A stretch of DNA of 64,000 bases, taken from the NCBI RefSeq assembly GCF_014171595.1, contig NZ_CP050451.1, positions 930,001 to 994,000 of the forward strand, in the 5' to 3' direction. Below are positions 17,203 through 26,360 of the stretch, piece after piece. Within the stretch, counting starts at the first letter, position 1, and the number at the start of each line of letters is the position of its first letter. Position numbers and translations under genes: made by a program. This DNA is from Massilia sp. Se16.2.3. Its GTDB lineage: Bacteria; Pseudomonadota; Gammaproteobacteria; Burkholderiales; Burkholderiaceae_D. The notes under the pieces were generated by a model. The model was not told the DNA's origin, did no database searches, and saw nothing but the letters and a program-made list of their open reading frames with translations.

Positions 17203-18300
17203 TCAGTCCTTGTGGAAGTTGAAGGGCACGCGCGGCAGCGTGCCGAAATGGATCGCCATTTCGTAGGCCATCTCGCAGGGTTCGCCCTGACAGCGCGCGG
17301 GTTTGTACTTGTCGAGCATGAGCAGGCTCGCGTAGGCCTCCGCCAGTTCCTTGTTCGGGTGGCCGTTCCCGCCCTCGGGGATCTGGTACACGGCCGCGCT
17401 CCTGGCCTTGCCGTCCTTGCCGACCAGGACATGGATGCGCAGCATGCCATCGGCACTGTCCAGGTTGCTTGACGCCTTCTGGAAAGCTTTCATGACTTCT
17501 TCCGGGCCCTTGCTCGGGTAGGGCGGATCGTCACCGGCCGCGAGCGTGGTGTAGGGGTAGCGCGCCGTGTTCTTTTGCGCCTCGGTCAAGCTGTCCCAGG
17601 CGGCGTCGTGCTGGCCGCCATAGGTCGTGCTGCTCGAACTCCAGCGCGTGGGAGTGGCGAGCGTGCGTTTGGTGTCGTCGAATTCGCGCGGACCCTGGCC
17701 CGCCACATAGCCATAGGCAAACCGGCCTTCGTACTGGCGGCCACTGCCGGCATACACGATCTTGCCCTTGCCGTGGAAGCGGTTGTCTTCCCATGTGCCG
17801 CTGTAGCTGCCGCCCAGCGTGAAGGTCTCTTCGCCCCAGCCTTCGCGTACGCCGTTCTTCCATTCGCCCGTGTAGCGCGAACGGTCGGCACTGATGAAGA
17901 TGCCCTTGCCTTCGCGCTTGCCGTTCACTACACCGCCTTCGTACATGCCTTCGCCGCCGGCATACTTGAAGAAACCTTCGCCATGCGGCACGCCCCTACG
18001 GACCGTGCCGGCGTAGTCGTATTCTCTGGTCTTGAGCTCGGCCTCGCCGCTGACTTCGCCACGCTCGAGCGTGGCCGCAAGCGTGACCGGCTTGCCGGCA
18101 GCATCGCGCCACTTGAGCACGCCCTTGCCCTGGGCGTGGCCGTTGGTGCAGGCACCGTTCCAGCGCAGCTCGGCGCCGGCGGGAACGGTATCGAGCGCGC
18201 CGATGCGGCAATCGGCCTTGCCAAGGGGAGCCGGCGGTTCGGCGGCGAGTACGCCCTGGGCCAGCAGTGAAGTGGTGAGAAGGAGGAGAAGTCTAGGCAT
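17203..18300 (-). CDS. MORN-repeat protein with TonB-C-like C-terminal domain (copy 1)
   Basis: 365 residues from ATG 18300 (MPRLLLLLTTSLLAQGVLA, signal peptide). MORN units include YAGTVRRGVPHGEGFFKY, YEGGVVNGKREGKGIFI, YTGEWKNGVREGWGEE and YSGTWEDNRFHGKGKIVY. A TonB-C-like tail (DDPPYPSKGPEEV... LRIHVLVGKDGKARSAAV... KYKPARCQGEPCEMAY) matches its neighbour domain for domain, with the conserved pair of Cys in C-x-G-x-P-C. It is separated by one base from the downstream paralogue, so it is a tandem duplication transcribed together. Function unknown. Confidence 0.78.
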   Translation of the reverse strand: MPRLLLLLTTSLLAQGVLAAEPPAPLGKADCRIGALDTVPAGAELRWNGACTNGHAQGKGVLKWRDAAGKPVTLAATLERGEVSGEAELKTREYDYAGTVRRGVPHGEGFFKYAGGEGMYEGGVVNGKREGKGIFISADRSRYTGEWKNGVREGWGEETFTLGGSYSGTWEDNRFHGKGKIVYAGSGRQYEGRFAYGYVAGQGPREFDDTKRTLATPTRWSSSSTTYGGQHDAAWDSLTEAQKNTARYPYTTLAAGDDPPYPSKGPEEVMKAFQKASSNLDSADGMLRIHVLVGKDGKARSAAVYQIPEGGNGHPNKELAEAYASLLMLDKYKPARCQGEPCEMAYEMAIHFGTLPRVPFNFHKD

Positions 18301-18387
18301 GCGGACACCGGGAATAGTTTCAACTACCAAGAATCTACCATGTCATCTTGATAATCAGAAACTATTTTCCGAGCCAGTCGCGGTGGC

Positions 18388-18940
18388 TCAGAGCTTGCGC
18401 GTCATGTACACATACCCGTGCTGCTCGCCATCGATGCGATACAGGTCCGGCAGCTCTCCGGCGAAGACGAAACCGCAGCGCTCATACAGCCGGCGCGCCG
18501 GGGCGTTCTGCGACAGCACTTCCAGGTCGACCCAGTCGATGGTCTCCTGCGCGCGCGCCCAGTCGAGCGCAGCGGCCATCAGGTGCTCGCCAAGACCCCG
18601 GCGGCGCCAGTCGCGGTGCACGCCCATGCCGAGCAGGCAGCGGTGGCTGGCGGCGCGCTCGGGGCGGGCGCGCAGGTCGACGTGGCCGGCAATGGTGCCG
18701 TCCGGCGCCAGCGCCATCCAGGCGCGGCGCCAGCCGGGCGCGCCGACCGCGGCGCCCAGGCCGATGGCAAAAGGCGCCCCGTTTATCGAGCGGAAAGCGC
18801 GAGTCGGCGCGCGCCATCGGCTGGAACAGGGGCGTGCTGTCGCGGCCGTTGTCCTGCAGGTGGTCGTCCAGGTAGAGGAACAGCGCCGGGAGGTCGGCTT
18901 CCCTGACCTCGCGGATGGCGGGCATGAACTGGTCGCCCAT
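18388..18940 (-). pseudogene. GNAT-family N-acetyltransferase, one-base frameshift
   Basis: The N-terminus from ATG 18940 (MGDQFMPAIREVREADLPALFLYL) loses frame at about 18787-18793. Removing one base there restores SINGAPFAIGLG and the standard GNAT core: MALAPDGTIAGHVDLR, the acetyl-CoA loop LLGMGVHRDWRRRGLGEHLM, and APARRLYERCGF. The repaired product is 183 residues. It starts one base after the stop of a 34-codon membrane peptide gene and so belongs to the acyl-CoA dehydrogenase operon. The substrate cannot be predicted. Confidence 0.78.
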
Positions 18941-18941
18941 G

Positions 18942-19046
18942 TCAGCGCAGCAGGAACAGCAGGCTCGCCAGCAGCAGGCCGCCGCTGACGGTGCCGGCAA
19001 AGGCGAAGCCGAGGAGGACCAGATTGCGCTTGCGCCGTTCGTTCAC
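18942..19046 (-). CDS. 34-residue single-pass membrane peptide
   Basis: GTG start (19046) overlaps the TGA of the acyl-CoA dehydrogenase gene (GTGA), and its own TGA ends one base before the ATG of the GNAT gene (TGACATG), so all three are packed as a coupled operon. The product begins MNERRKRNLVLLGFAFAG and continues as an uninterrupted hydrophobic helix to a terminal Arg: five positive charges followed by a ~24-residue transmembrane helix, i.e. N-in topology. I do not recognise a family. The tight overlaps at both ends and clean composition argue that it is translated. Confidence 0.6.
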   Translation of the reverse strand: MNERRKRNLVLLGFAFAGTVSGGLLLASLLFLLR

Positions 19047-20170
19047 AGCGCGCGCGCGATCAGGATCTTCTGGATGTCGCTGGTGCCTTCATAGATCTGG
19101 CACACGCGCACGTCGCGGTAGATGCGCTCGATCGGGAAATCGGCCACGTAGCCATAGCCGCCGAAGACCTGCATCGCGTTCGACACCACGCGCTCGGCCA
19201 TCTCGGAGGCGAACAGCTTGGCCATTGCCGCTTCCTTCAGGCAGGGCAGTCCCGCATCCTTCATCGAGGCCGCATGCAGGATCAGCTGGCGCGCCGCTTC
19301 GATCTGCATCGCCATCTCCGACAGGCGGAACTGCACCGACTGGTGCTCGAAGATCGCCTTGCCGAAGCTTTCCCGCTCCTTTGCATAGCCAAGCGCCGCC
19401 TCGAAGGCTGCACGCGCCATGCCGACCGACTGCGAGGCGATGCCGATGCGTCCGCCCTCCAGGCCGGACAGGGCGATCTTGTAGCCCATGCCTTCTTCGC
19501 CGATCAGGTTTTCGACAGGCACGCGGCAATTCTCGAAGACGATCTGCGCCGTGTCGGAAGAGTGCTGGCCCATCTTCTGTTCCAGGCCGGCGACGATGTA
19601 GCCCGGGGTATCGGTCGGCACCCAGAAGGCGCTGATGCCTTTTTTACCCGCCGCCCTGTCGGTGACGGCCATGACGATGGCCACATCGCCGTATTTGCCG
19701 CTGGTGATGAACTGCTTGGTGCCGTTGATGATGTAGTGGTCGCCATCGCGGACCGCCGTGGTGCGCAGGGCGGCGGCGTCGCTGCCGGTATGCGGTTCGG
19801 TCAGGGCAAAGGCGCCGAGCAGTTCGCCTTGCGCGAGGGGACGCAACCAGCGCTGCTTCTGTTCTTCGTTCGCGTACATCATCGCGATCGAGCAGACCGG
19901 GCAGTTGTTGACCGAGATGATGGTCGAGGTGCCGCCGTCGCCGGCCGCGATCTCTTCCAGCACCAGCGCCAGCGACACGTAGTCGAGACCGGCCCCGCCA
20001 TATTGTTCCGGCACCGCCACGCCAAAGGCGCCCAGTCCTGCCAGCTCCTTCAGTTCGGCCTTCGGAAAATAGTGTTCCTTGTCCCAACGGGCGGCGTTGG
20101 GCGCCAGGCGCTCCTGGGCATAGCTGCGCAGGGCGTCGCGGATCATCTGGTGTTCTTCGGTCAGGATCAT
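19043..20170 (-). CDS. Acyl-CoA dehydrogenase (short/branched-chain type)
   Basis: 375 residues, the family norm. The N-terminal helical domain, the middle domain FAD/substrate motifs (FALTEPHTGSDAAALRTTAV; IINGTKQFITSGKYG), the C-terminal QVFGGYGYVADFPIERIYRD and the closing YEGTSDIQKILIARAL are all present; the last holds the FAD-binding loop shared with butyryl-CoA dehydrogenases. It catalyses the first, FAD-dependent alpha-beta dehydrogenation of acyl-CoA and passes electrons to ETF. Followed by overlapping genes for a membrane peptide and a GNAT; preceded by an SDR and thiolase, consistent with acyl-CoA catabolism. Confidence 0.93.
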   Translation of the reverse strand: MILTEEHQMIRDALRSYAQERLAPNAARWDKEHYFPKAELKELAGLGAFGVAVPEQYGGAGLDYVSLALVLEEIAAGDGGTSTIISVNNCPVCSIAMMYANEEQKQRWLRPLAQGELLGAFALTEPHTGSDAAALRTTAVRDGDHYIINGTKQFITSGKYGDVAIVMAVTDRAAGKKGISAFWVPTDTPGYIVAGLEQKMGQHSSDTAQIVFENCRVPVENLIGEEGMGYKIALSGLEGGRIGIASQSVGMARAAFEAALGYAKERESFGKAIFEHQSVQFRLSEMAMQIEAARQLILHAASMKDAGLPCLKEAAMAKLFASEMAERVVSNAMQVFGGYGYVADFPIERIYRDVRVCQIYEGTSDIQKILIARAL

Positions 20171-20210
20171 GGTGTCTCGTTGAGGTGTTATTCAGCTTGT
20201 CGTTCGCGGC

Positions 20211-20879
20211 TTACCAGGGAATCGGGCTGCCGTCGTGGTTCAGGAAAGTGCCGTTCGCTTGCGGGCCGGCGTTTGCCAGCAGGGAGCGCAGGTCGCGCAC
20301 GCTCTGCTCGACCGGCACCGGGGCGCTCGCGCCGCCCATGTCGGTCTGGACCCAGCCGGGGTGGAAGGCGATGCAGGTGGCGCCTTGCGGGCCATAGGTG
20401 AGCGCGGTGTCGCGCAGCACCGAGTTCAGGGCCGCCTTGCTGGCGCGGTAGAGCGAACCGTTGCCGCTCGTGCGCGCGCCGATCGAGGCCATGACGGAGG
20501 ACAGCACGCCGAGCTTGCCGCGGGTGGCGGCCACCAGCGGCGCGACGACCGGCAGCAGGCGCATCGCCGCCAGCACGTTCGTGTGCATCACGGCGTCGAA
20601 TTCATCCTGGGTGGGGAAGCCGTCGTGGCGCGGGCCGTACAGGCCGGCGACCAGCCAGGCGGTGTCGATCTTTTCGTCGTCGAGCTTCCAGCCGAGGCCA
20701 GCGATGGCATCGGCATCGGTGACGTCGAGTTGATGTGGCTCGGCGCCGAGCGCGGCCAGTTCGTCCAGGTCCTGCGCCTTGCGTGCGGTGGCGATCACGC
20801 GCCAGCCATCAAGCCGGTATTGGCGCGCCAGCTCGTGGCCGATGCCTCGCGAGGCGCCGATGATGAGGGCAGTTGGCAA
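20211..20879 (-). CDS. SDR-family NAD(P)-dependent oxidoreductase
   Basis: 222 residues from TTG 20879. Features: the Rossmann TALIIGASRGIGHELAR (TGxxxGIG-like), NNAG replaced by VAGLYGP, catalytic Ser in VLSSVMASIG and the YRASK (YxxxK) active site. C-terminal HPGWVQTDMGG is typical of the C-factor/YwnB-like SDR subgroup. TTG is chosen because CGGAG lies just upstream, whereas the longer ATG at 20933 falls inside a palindromic repeat. The substrate is unknown. Ends 40 bp before the acyl-CoA dehydrogenase start on the same strand. Confidence 0.85.
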   Translation of the reverse strand: MPTALIIGASRGIGHELARQYRLDGWRVIATARKAQDLDELAALGAEPHQLDVTDADAIAGLGWKLDDEKIDTAWLVAGLYGPRHDGFPTQDEFDAVMHTNVLAAMRLLPVVAPLVAATRGKLGVLSSVMASIGARTSGNGSLYRASKAALNSVLRDTALTYGPQGATCIAFHPGWVQTDMGGASAPVPVEQSVRDLRSLLANAGPQANGTFLNHDGSPIPW

Positions 20880-20923
20880 GATCGTTTGCTCCGGTTTGCT
20901 TTGCAGTTTGCGACGGTACGACC

Positions 20924-21019
20924 GCGTGGGCATGAATGCCCACCCTACGTTACGCCGCGGTCTCGATTCTTTTCACGCGACGGTTGCGCATCGTAGGGTG
21001 GGCATTCATGCCCATGCGG
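20924..21019. repeat. Inverted pair of GTAG-REP palindromes (BIME-like)
   Basis: Left copy (minus orientation) 20924-20949 and right copy (plus) 20992-21019: both read CGTAGGGTGGGCATTCATGCCCA. Each is a hairpin TGGGC...GCCCA preceded by the tetranucleotide GTAG. They face outward from a ~42-bp spacer. The right copy runs straight into the 59-bp tandem array. Confidence 0.8.
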
Positions 21020-21261
21020 TACAAATTACGCCAGGTGGGCGCGCCATCGAAGCCACTGGCTTCAATGGCCCCACGCGGTACAAATTACGCCAGGTGGGCG
21101 CGCCATCGAAGCCACTGGCTTCAATGGCCCCACGCGGTACAAATTACGCCAGGTGGGCGCGCCATCGAAGCCACTGGCTTCAATGGCCCCACGCGGTACA
21201 AATTACGCCAGGTGGGCGCGCCATCGAAGCCACTGGCTTCAATGGCCCCACGCGGTACAAG
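21016..21261. repeat. Perfect 4 x 59-bp tandem repeat of hairpins
   Basis: Units begin at 21016, 21075, 21134 and 21193 with GCGGTACAAATTACGCC (the first unit abuts the REP copy), with a partial fifth (GCGGTACAA, 21252). All four appear identical. Each contains a near-perfect stem GCCATCGAAGCC-act-GGCTTCAATGGC (21043-21069 and every 59 bp after), enclosed by GGTGGGC...GCCCCAC, i.e. a longer derivative of the REP palindrome. The unit is not a multiple of 3 and no gene crosses it. It fills the gap between the thiolase stop (21299) and the SDR start. Confidence 0.9.
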
Positions 21262-21298
21262 GTCTCCGAGTCGAAGACACCCCGGAGACCGCTACAAC

Positions 21299-22498
21299 TT
21301 ACACCATCTCGATCGCCATCGCCGTCGCTTCACCGCCGCCGATGCACAGCGATGCCACGCCGCGCTTGCCGCCGGTCTTCTTCAGCGCGCCGAGCAGGGT
21401 GACGATGATGCGCGCGCCGGAAGCGCCGATCGGGTGGCCGAGGGCGCAGGCGCCGCCGTGGATGTTCACCTTCTCGTGCGGGATCTCGAGGTCGCGCATG
21501 GCCGCCATCGGCACGGCGGCAAAGGCCTCGTTGATCTCGAACAGGTCGACATCGCCCGGCATCCAGCCGGTCTTCTTGAACAGCTTGTGCATCGCGCCGA
21601 TCGGGGCGGTCGTGAACAGGTTCGGTTCCTGGGCGTGGGTGGCGTGGCCGATGACGCGGGCGATCGGAGTCAGGCCCAGTTCCTTGGCCTTCGATTCGCG
21701 CATCATGACCAGGGCCGCGGCGCCGTCATTGATCGACGAGGACGAGGCGGCCGTGACGGTGCCTTCCTTCTTGAATGCGGGCTTCAGGGACGGGATCTTG
21801 TCGATCTTCGCCTTCATCGGACCTTCATCCTTTTCGACCAGCAGTTCGCCGGTACGGGTGGCCACGCTGACCGGCGCGATTTCCCAGTCGAAGGAGCCGT
21901 CGCTGTTGGCGGCCTGGGCGCGTTTCACCGAGGTGATGGCGAAGTTGTCCTGGTCTTCGCGCGAGAACTGGTACGTCGCCACGCATTCTTCTGCGAAGGT
22001 ACCCATCGAACGGCCTTCGCCGGTCTTTTCGTTGCGCGAATAGGCATCTTCCAGGCCGTCGTACATCATGTGGTCGAACATCGGCGCGTGGCCGATGCGG
22101 TAGCCGCCGCGGGCTTTCGGGATCAGGTAAGGAGCGTTGGTCATCGACTCCATGCCGCCGGCGACGACGATGTCGGCGCTGCCGGCCACCAGCTGGTCAT
22201 GCGCGAAGATCGCGGCCTGCATGGCAGAGCCGCACATTTTCGACAGGGTGACGGCGCCGGTCGACAGCGGCAGGCCGGCCTTGATCAGGGCCTGGCGCGC
22301 CGGGGCCTGGCCTTGTCCCGCCATCAGGCAGTTACCGAAGTAGACGTGTTCGACCGACTGGGCATCGACGCCGGCGCGTTCGACCGCGGCCTTGATCGCT
22401 ACCGCGCCGAGGTCGCTCGCGGACTTCGAGGAAAAATCGCCCTGGAAGGCGCCCATCGGGGTACGGGCGGCGCCAACGATAACGACTGGATCATTCAT
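21299..22498 (-). CDS. Acetyl-CoA C-acyltransferase (thiolase II)
   Basis: 399 residues. Thiolase active sites: acylated Cys in [12 protein letters not shown] (~residue 90), NEAFA, His in [17 protein letters not shown] and the second Cys in [32 protein letters not shown] is typical of acetoacetyl-CoA thiolases. It catalyses reversible acetyl-CoA condensation or the last step of beta-oxidation. ATG 22498 overlaps the aceK stop (ATGA), so translation is coupled to AceK. In a leucine-degradation setting it would split acetoacetyl-CoA. Confidence 0.93.
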   Translation of the reverse strand: MNDPVVIVGAARTPMGAFQGDFSSKSASDLGAVAIKAAVERAGVDAQSVEHVYFGNCLMAGQGQAPARQALIKAGLPLSTGAVTLSKMCGSAMQAAIFAHDQLVAGSADIVVAGGMESMTNAPYLIPKARGGYRIGHAPMFDHMMYDGLEDAYSRNEKTGEGRSMGTFAEECVATYQFSREDQDNFAITSVKRAQAANSDGSFDWEIAPVSVATRTGELLVEKDEGPMKAKIDKIPSLKPAFKKEGTVTAASSSSINDGAAALVMMRESKAKELGLTPIARVIGHATHAQEPNLFTTAPIGAMHKLFKKTGWMPGDVDLFEINEAFAAVPMAAMRDLEIPHEKVNIHGGACALGHPIGASGARIIVTLLGALKKTGGKRGVASLCIGGGEATAMAIEMV

Positions 22499-24330
22499 TG
22501 CAAGGTCTCCAAAGAGGATGGCGCCGCTTCGAAGGCGGGCGCCGGGGTGGTATGCGCGGTATGCGTGGCGTGATGAAAACGGATCTGCTGCGGGTAGGGG
22601 AAGATGTCCTGCACTTCGCCCCCCAGGATGCGGTCCTTGTGCGCTTGCCAATAGGCGCGCGTCAGGAGTTCCGCATGGTGCTTCATAAAGTAGTGCCGGA
22701 TCTTCGGATTTCCAAGTAGAAAACGTCCGAATTGTTCCGGAAAGACGTCGTGCTTGCCGATCGGGTACCAGGGTTCGGACGCCATTTCGTCTTCCTCGTT
22801 GCGCGCTTCGGGAATGTCGCGGAAGACGCAATCGGTGAGGTATTCGATTTCGTCGTAGTCGTAGAACACGACGCGGTTCTGGCGCGTCACGCCGAAATTT
22901 TTATACAGCATATCGCCGGGAAAAATATTCGCGGCGACCAGGTCGCGGATGGCGTTGCCGTATTCGCGGATGCCATGCTCGAGCATGGCCTCGTCGCCCG
23001 CTTTTTCCGCATTCGTGAGAAAAATATTCAGCGGCACCATGCGCCGCTCGATGTACAGGTGCTTGATGATGATGCGTTCGCCCTCGATCTCGACCAGCGA
23101 AGGGCAATGGTGCTGCAGTTCGGCCAGCAATTCCTCGCTGAAGCGCGCCAGCGGAAAGGCGACATCGGAATATTCCAGCGTATCGGCCATACGTCCGACG
23201 CGGTCGTGGTGTTTCACGAGCAGGTATTTTTCCTTGACCTGGGCGCGGGTCGTCTCTTTCGGCGCCGGATAGAAATCCTTGATCACCTTGAAGACATAGG
23301 GGAAAGAGGGCAATTCGAAGACCAGCATCACCAGGCCGCGAATGCCGGGCGCGCTCTGGAAACGGTCGGAACTGTGCTTCAAATGCTGCAGGTAATCGCG
23401 GTAGAACAGCGTCTTGCCCTGCTTTTGCAGGCCCAGCACGGTATAGATTTCGCTGCGCGGTTTACGCGGCAGCAGGTTGCGCAGGAATTGCACATAGGCC
23501 GAGGGCACTTCCATGTCGACCAAAAAATAGGCGCGCGTGAACGAAAACAGCACGGCGATCTGTTCCACCTCGGTGAGCACGGTATCGAGCACGAGTTCGC
23601 CGCGGCGCTTGTGCAGGATCGGGATCACGAAAGGATATTCGCGTGCGCCATTCACGGCACGACCGACGACATAGGCGCCCTTGTTGCGGAAGAAGAGGCT
23701 CGATAGCACCTGGAACTGCAGGTTCGGCTCGGCCCGATCCAGGCCGAATTTCTCGACCATGCGCGCGGCGACTAAACCGATATCGCGCTCGAGTGCGGCA
23801 AACGGGCGATCGAGCTGGAAATTCGTGACGATGCGGCGCAGGGCGAAATGCAGGCCGTCCGCCGCCGGGTAATACACGCGGTAGGTCGGCAGCAATTCGT
23901 CGGTTTCGATGTACTCGGTGGAGATCACCGGGCGCACGAAGATGTAATCGTTATGGTAATAGCTGCGGTGCAGAATCTTGCAGCTGACCGAATTGAAGAA
24001 GGTTTCCGCCAGTTCCGGCTGCTTGTGGCCGGACAGCAGGCCAATATAGTGCAGCTTGATCTCGCGCCAGACGCCTTCGTGCAATTCTTCCGGCACGTAT
24101 TCGGCTTCGAGGGCTTGCACGGCTTCCTTGACGCGCTCGTCGTAGTAATCGATGCGGGCACGGGCGGCAGCCTGGGCGGTTGGCCAGTCGCCGCGCTCGA
24201 AATGACGCCGCGCCGCCTGGCTGGCCGCGCGGAACAGGCGGTAATGCTTGTCGAAGCCATCGAGAATGGTGCGCGCGACGTCGAAGGCTATCTGGGACGA
24301 TAGCAGCTTGGGGAACGCAACTTGTGTCAT
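22495..24330 (-). CDS. aceK: Isocitrate dehydrogenase kinase/phosphatase
   Basis: 611 residues, full length for AceK. Recognisable blocks: [42 protein letters not shown] (nucleotide site region), [28 protein letters not shown] and [16 protein letters not shown]. The bifunctional enzyme phosphorylates Icd to push carbon into the glyoxylate shunt when acetyl-CoA is the carbon source, and reverses this when it is not. It usually sits beside aceA/aceB; here it is coupled to a thiolase and downstream of isovaleryl-CoA dehydrogenase, matching growth on acetyl-CoA-yielding substrates. Confidence 0.97.
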   Translation of the reverse strand: MTQVAFPKLLSSQIAFDVARTILDGFDKHYRLFRAASQAARRHFERGDWPTAQAAARARIDYYDERVKEAVQALEAEYVPEELHEGVWREIKLHYIGLLSGHKQPELAETFFNSVSCKILHRSYYHNDYIFVRPVISTEYIETDELLPTYRVYYPAADGLHFALRRIVTNFQLDRPFAALERDIGLVAARMVEKFGLDRAEPNLQFQVLSSLFFRNKGAYVVGRAVNGAREYPFVIPILHKRRGELVLDTVLTEVEQIAVLFSFTRAYFLVDMEVPSAYVQFLRNLLPRKPRSEIYTVLGLQKQGKTLFYRDYLQHLKHSSDRFQSAPGIRGLVMLVFELPSFPYVFKVIKDFYPAPKETTRAQVKEKYLLVKHHDRVGRMADTLEYSDVAFPLARFSEELLAELQHHCPSLVEIEGERIIIKHLYIERRMVPLNIFLTNAEKAGDEAMLEHGIREYGNAIRDLVAANIFPGDMLYKNFGVTRQNRVVFYDYDEIEYLTDCVFRDIPEARNEEDEMASEPWYPIGKHDVFPEQFGRFLLGNPKIRHYFMKHHAELLTRAYWQAHKDRILGGEVQDIFPYPQQIRFHHATHTAHTTPAPAFEAAPSSLETLQ

Positions 24331-24370
24331 CGTTCGTCTCGCGCGGTGTCTGGTGGAGCGGCTATTTTAT

Positions 24371-24491
24371 TGCATCGTAGGGTAGGAGGCTCTGCCGCCT
24401 ACGCGTTCAACGACAAGGTGCTAAACGGCGACGTGGTGTGCATCCGCTGTTTGAACGCGTAGGCGGGAGGACCCGCCTACCCTACGATGCG
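24371..24491. repeat. Inverted pair of GTAG-REP palindromes, diverged subtype
   Basis: Left TCGTAGGGTAGGAGGC...GCCTACGCGTTCAA (24375-24410) and right, its inverted copy, TTGAACGCGTAGGCGGGAGG...CCTACGATGCG (24451-24491). The core is GTAGGGTAGG instead of GTAGGGTGGG; outer arms match over about 40 bases. The pair fills the aceK/liuA gap. Confidence 0.8.
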
Positions 24492-24503
24492 CGACCGTTC
24501 AGC

Positions 24504-25688
24504 TTACGCCGTCTCGCCAAACAGCTCGCGGCCGATCAGCATGCGGCGGATTTCGCTGGTGCCCGCGCCGATTTCGTAGAGCTTCGCATCGCGCCAGAGA
24601 CGACCGACCGGATACTCGTTGATATAACCATTGCCGCCCAGGGTCTGGATGGCTTCGCCCGCCATCCAGGTGGCCTTTTCGGCGCTGTACAAAATCGCGC
24701 CGGCGGCATCCTTGCGCAGGGCACGCACGGCAGCGGCGTTGTCGGCGCGGTCGCAGGCCTGGCCGACGGCGTACACATAGGCGCGGCAAGCCATCATGGT
24801 CGAATACATGTCGGCGATCTTGCCTTGCATGAGCTGGAATTCGCCGATCGCCTGGCCGAACTGTTTACGTTCGTGAATATAGGGAACGACCACATCCATG
24901 CAGGCCGACATGATGCCGAGTGGGCCACCGGACAGCACGGTGCGCTCGAAATCGAGGCCCGACATCAGCACGTTGACGCCCTTGCCGACGCCGCCCAGCA
25001 CGTTTTCGACCGGCACTTCGCAATCCTGGAACACCAGTTCGCCCGTGTGCGAGCCGCGCATGCCGAGTTTGTCGAGCTTTTGCGCGATCGAGAAACCTTT
25101 GAAACCTTTTTCGATCAGGAAGGCGGTCATGCCGCGCGGGCCGGCTTCCAGGTCGGTTTTGGCATAGACGACCAGGGTGTCGGCGTCCGGACCGTTGGTG
25201 ATCCACATCTTGGTGCCGTTCAGGACGTAATGGTCGCCCTTCAGGTCGGCGCGCAGTTTCATGCTGACGACGTCGGAACCGGCGTTTGGCTCGGACATGG
25301 CCAGGGCACCGACGTGCTCGCCCGAGATCAGTTTTGGCAGGTATTTGCGCTTTTGCTCTTCGCTGCCGTTGCGCTTGATCTGGTTGACGCACAGGTTCGA
25401 GTGGGCGCCGTAGGACAGGCCGACCGACGCCGAGGCGCGCGAGATTTCTTCCATCGCGACGATGTGGGCCAGGTAGCCCATGTTGGCGCCGCCGTATTCC
25501 TCGCTGACGGTGATGCCGAGCAGGCCGAGTTCGCCCATTTTCTTCCACAGGTCCATCGGGAACTGGTCGCTGCGGTCGATTTCGGCAGCGCGTGGCGCGA
25601 TTTCGCTTGCTGCAAACTGTTGGACTGCTTCGCGCAGCGCGGCGATGTCTTCGCCATGGTCAAAGGTCAAGCCTGGAAGATGCAGCAT
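24504..25688 (-). CDS. liuA: Isovaleryl-CoA dehydrogenase
   Basis: 394 residues, closely following the isovaleryl-CoA dehydrogenase pattern: [92 protein letters not shown] and [19 protein letters not shown]. It oxidises isovaleryl-CoA to 3-methylcrotonyl-CoA in leucine breakdown, feeding ETF. A LiuR-type operator lies upstream at 25747-25762 and the MerR regulator gene is next upstream on the same strand. The rest of the liu pathway (liuBCDE) is not in this window, which is unusual. Confidence 0.93.
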   Translation of the reverse strand: MLHLPGLTFDHGEDIAALREAVQQFAASEIAPRAAEIDRSDQFPMDLWKKMGELGLLGITVSEEYGGANMGYLAHIVAMEEISRASASVGLSYGAHSNLCVNQIKRNGSEEQKRKYLPKLISGEHVGALAMSEPNAGSDVVSMKLRADLKGDHYVLNGTKMWITNGPDADTLVVYAKTDLEAGPRGMTAFLIEKGFKGFSIAQKLDKLGMRGSHTGELVFQDCEVPVENVLGGVGKGVNVLMSGLDFERTVLSGGPLGIMSACMDVVVPYIHERKQFGQAIGEFQLMQGKIADMYSTMMACRAYVYAVGQACDRADNAAAVRALRKDAAGAILYSAEKATWMAGEAIQTLGGNGYINEYPVGRLWRDAKLYEIGAGTSEIRRMLIGRELFGETA

Positions 25689-25746
25689 GTCGTCGTCCTC
25701 TCGGTGAACGGGTTAGCAATTTTGAACCTGGTTATCATACTCGCGT

Positions 25747-25762
25747 GTGACGTTAACGTAAA
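25747..25762. promoter_or_regulatory. LiuR operator upstream of liuA
   Basis: GTGACGTTAACGTAAA, a near-palindrome about 60 bp upstream of the liuA start, matching 14 of 16 bases of the second site at 26297-26312 read on the minus strand. A further overlapping half-site (AAACGTCAA) extends to 25768. TTGACGTtnACGTAAA-like boxes are the expected LiuR targets in Proteobacteria. Confidence 0.7.
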
Positions 25763-25804
25763 CGTCAAGTAAAGGCGGGGGCAGGGCGCCCTCGGCCGAG
25801 CCGA

Positions 25805-26227
25805 TCAGGCGGCTTTGCTGGCGCCGGTCGGCCGGTTGTCCGCCGCGTTCTCGGCCAGCAGCCGGCGGCATTCTTCCTCGTGTGCGGCAATTTCTTCCAG
25901 GGCCATCTCGATGTCGGCGCGCTGCTGTTCAAGGGTTTCGCGCTGGTGCGCCAGCACGCCGAGAAAACGGTCGATCTGGGCGGTGGTATCTTTCGGCGAC
26001 TCGTACATGTCGACGATACTCTTGATTTCCGACAGAGTCAGGCCCAGGCGCTTGCCGCGCAGCGTCAGTTTCAGGCGGGTGCGGTCGCGCGGGGTGTAGA
26101 CACGGTTGCGTCCGCCGACGCCTTCGCGGCTGGGACTGAGGAGTCCCTGGTCTTCGTAGAAGCGGATGGCGCGCGCGGTGATGTCGAATTCGCGTGCCAG
26201 TTCGGCGATGGTGTAGGTCGTGGCCAT
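25805..26227 (-). CDS. liuR: MerR-family regulator of leucine/isovalerate degradation (LiuR)
   Basis: 140 residues: MerR winged helix (TIAELAREFDITARAIRFYEDQGLLSPSR; NRVYTPRDRTRLKLTLRGKRLGLTLSEI) followed by a dimerisation coiled coil (~75-125). It lacks the metal-binding Cys of MerR proper, as LiuR does. Its place directly upstream of liuA and the paired boxes at 25747 and 26297 identify it as LiuR, which controls the branched-chain amino acid and acetyl-CoA genes. The box in its own promoter suggests autoregulation. Confidence 0.88.
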   Translation of the reverse strand: MATTYTIAELAREFDITARAIRFYEDQGLLSPSREGVGGRNRVYTPRDRTRLKLTLRGKRLGLTLSEIKSIVDMYESPKDTTAQIDRFLGVLAHQRETLEQQRADIEMALEEIAAHEEECRRLLAENAADNRPTGASKAA

Positions 26228-26296
26228 GAAAGTGCGGGTGAAAGTGGCAGAGCGCGGAATCGCTTAGAATCCCGATTCGGGCCGGTTGCGTTTCCG

Positions 26297-26312
26297 TTTA
26301 CGTCAACGTCAA
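26297..26312. promoter_or_regulatory. LiuR operator in the divergent liuR / metallo-hydrolase promoter
   Basis: TTTACGTCAACGTCAA (minus strand TTGACGTTGACGTAAA), 70 bp upstream of liuR and 49 bp upstream of the divergent metallo-hydrolase gene, so it can act on both. Confidence 0.7.
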
Positions 26313-26360
26313 CTCCATTGTAGCGCGCCCGACCCATCACGAATACGAAAGATTGTCATC

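Noticed and set aside
21016..21261. CRISPR array
   Set aside because: Repeats are directly adjacent with no unique spacers, each is a hairpin of 59 bp, and no cas gene is present.
20936..22573. 545-codon plus-strand open frame through the 59-bp repeats and thiolase
   Set aside because: It translates the tandem repeat in rotating frames and then the antisense of thiolase; no ribosome binding site and no family.
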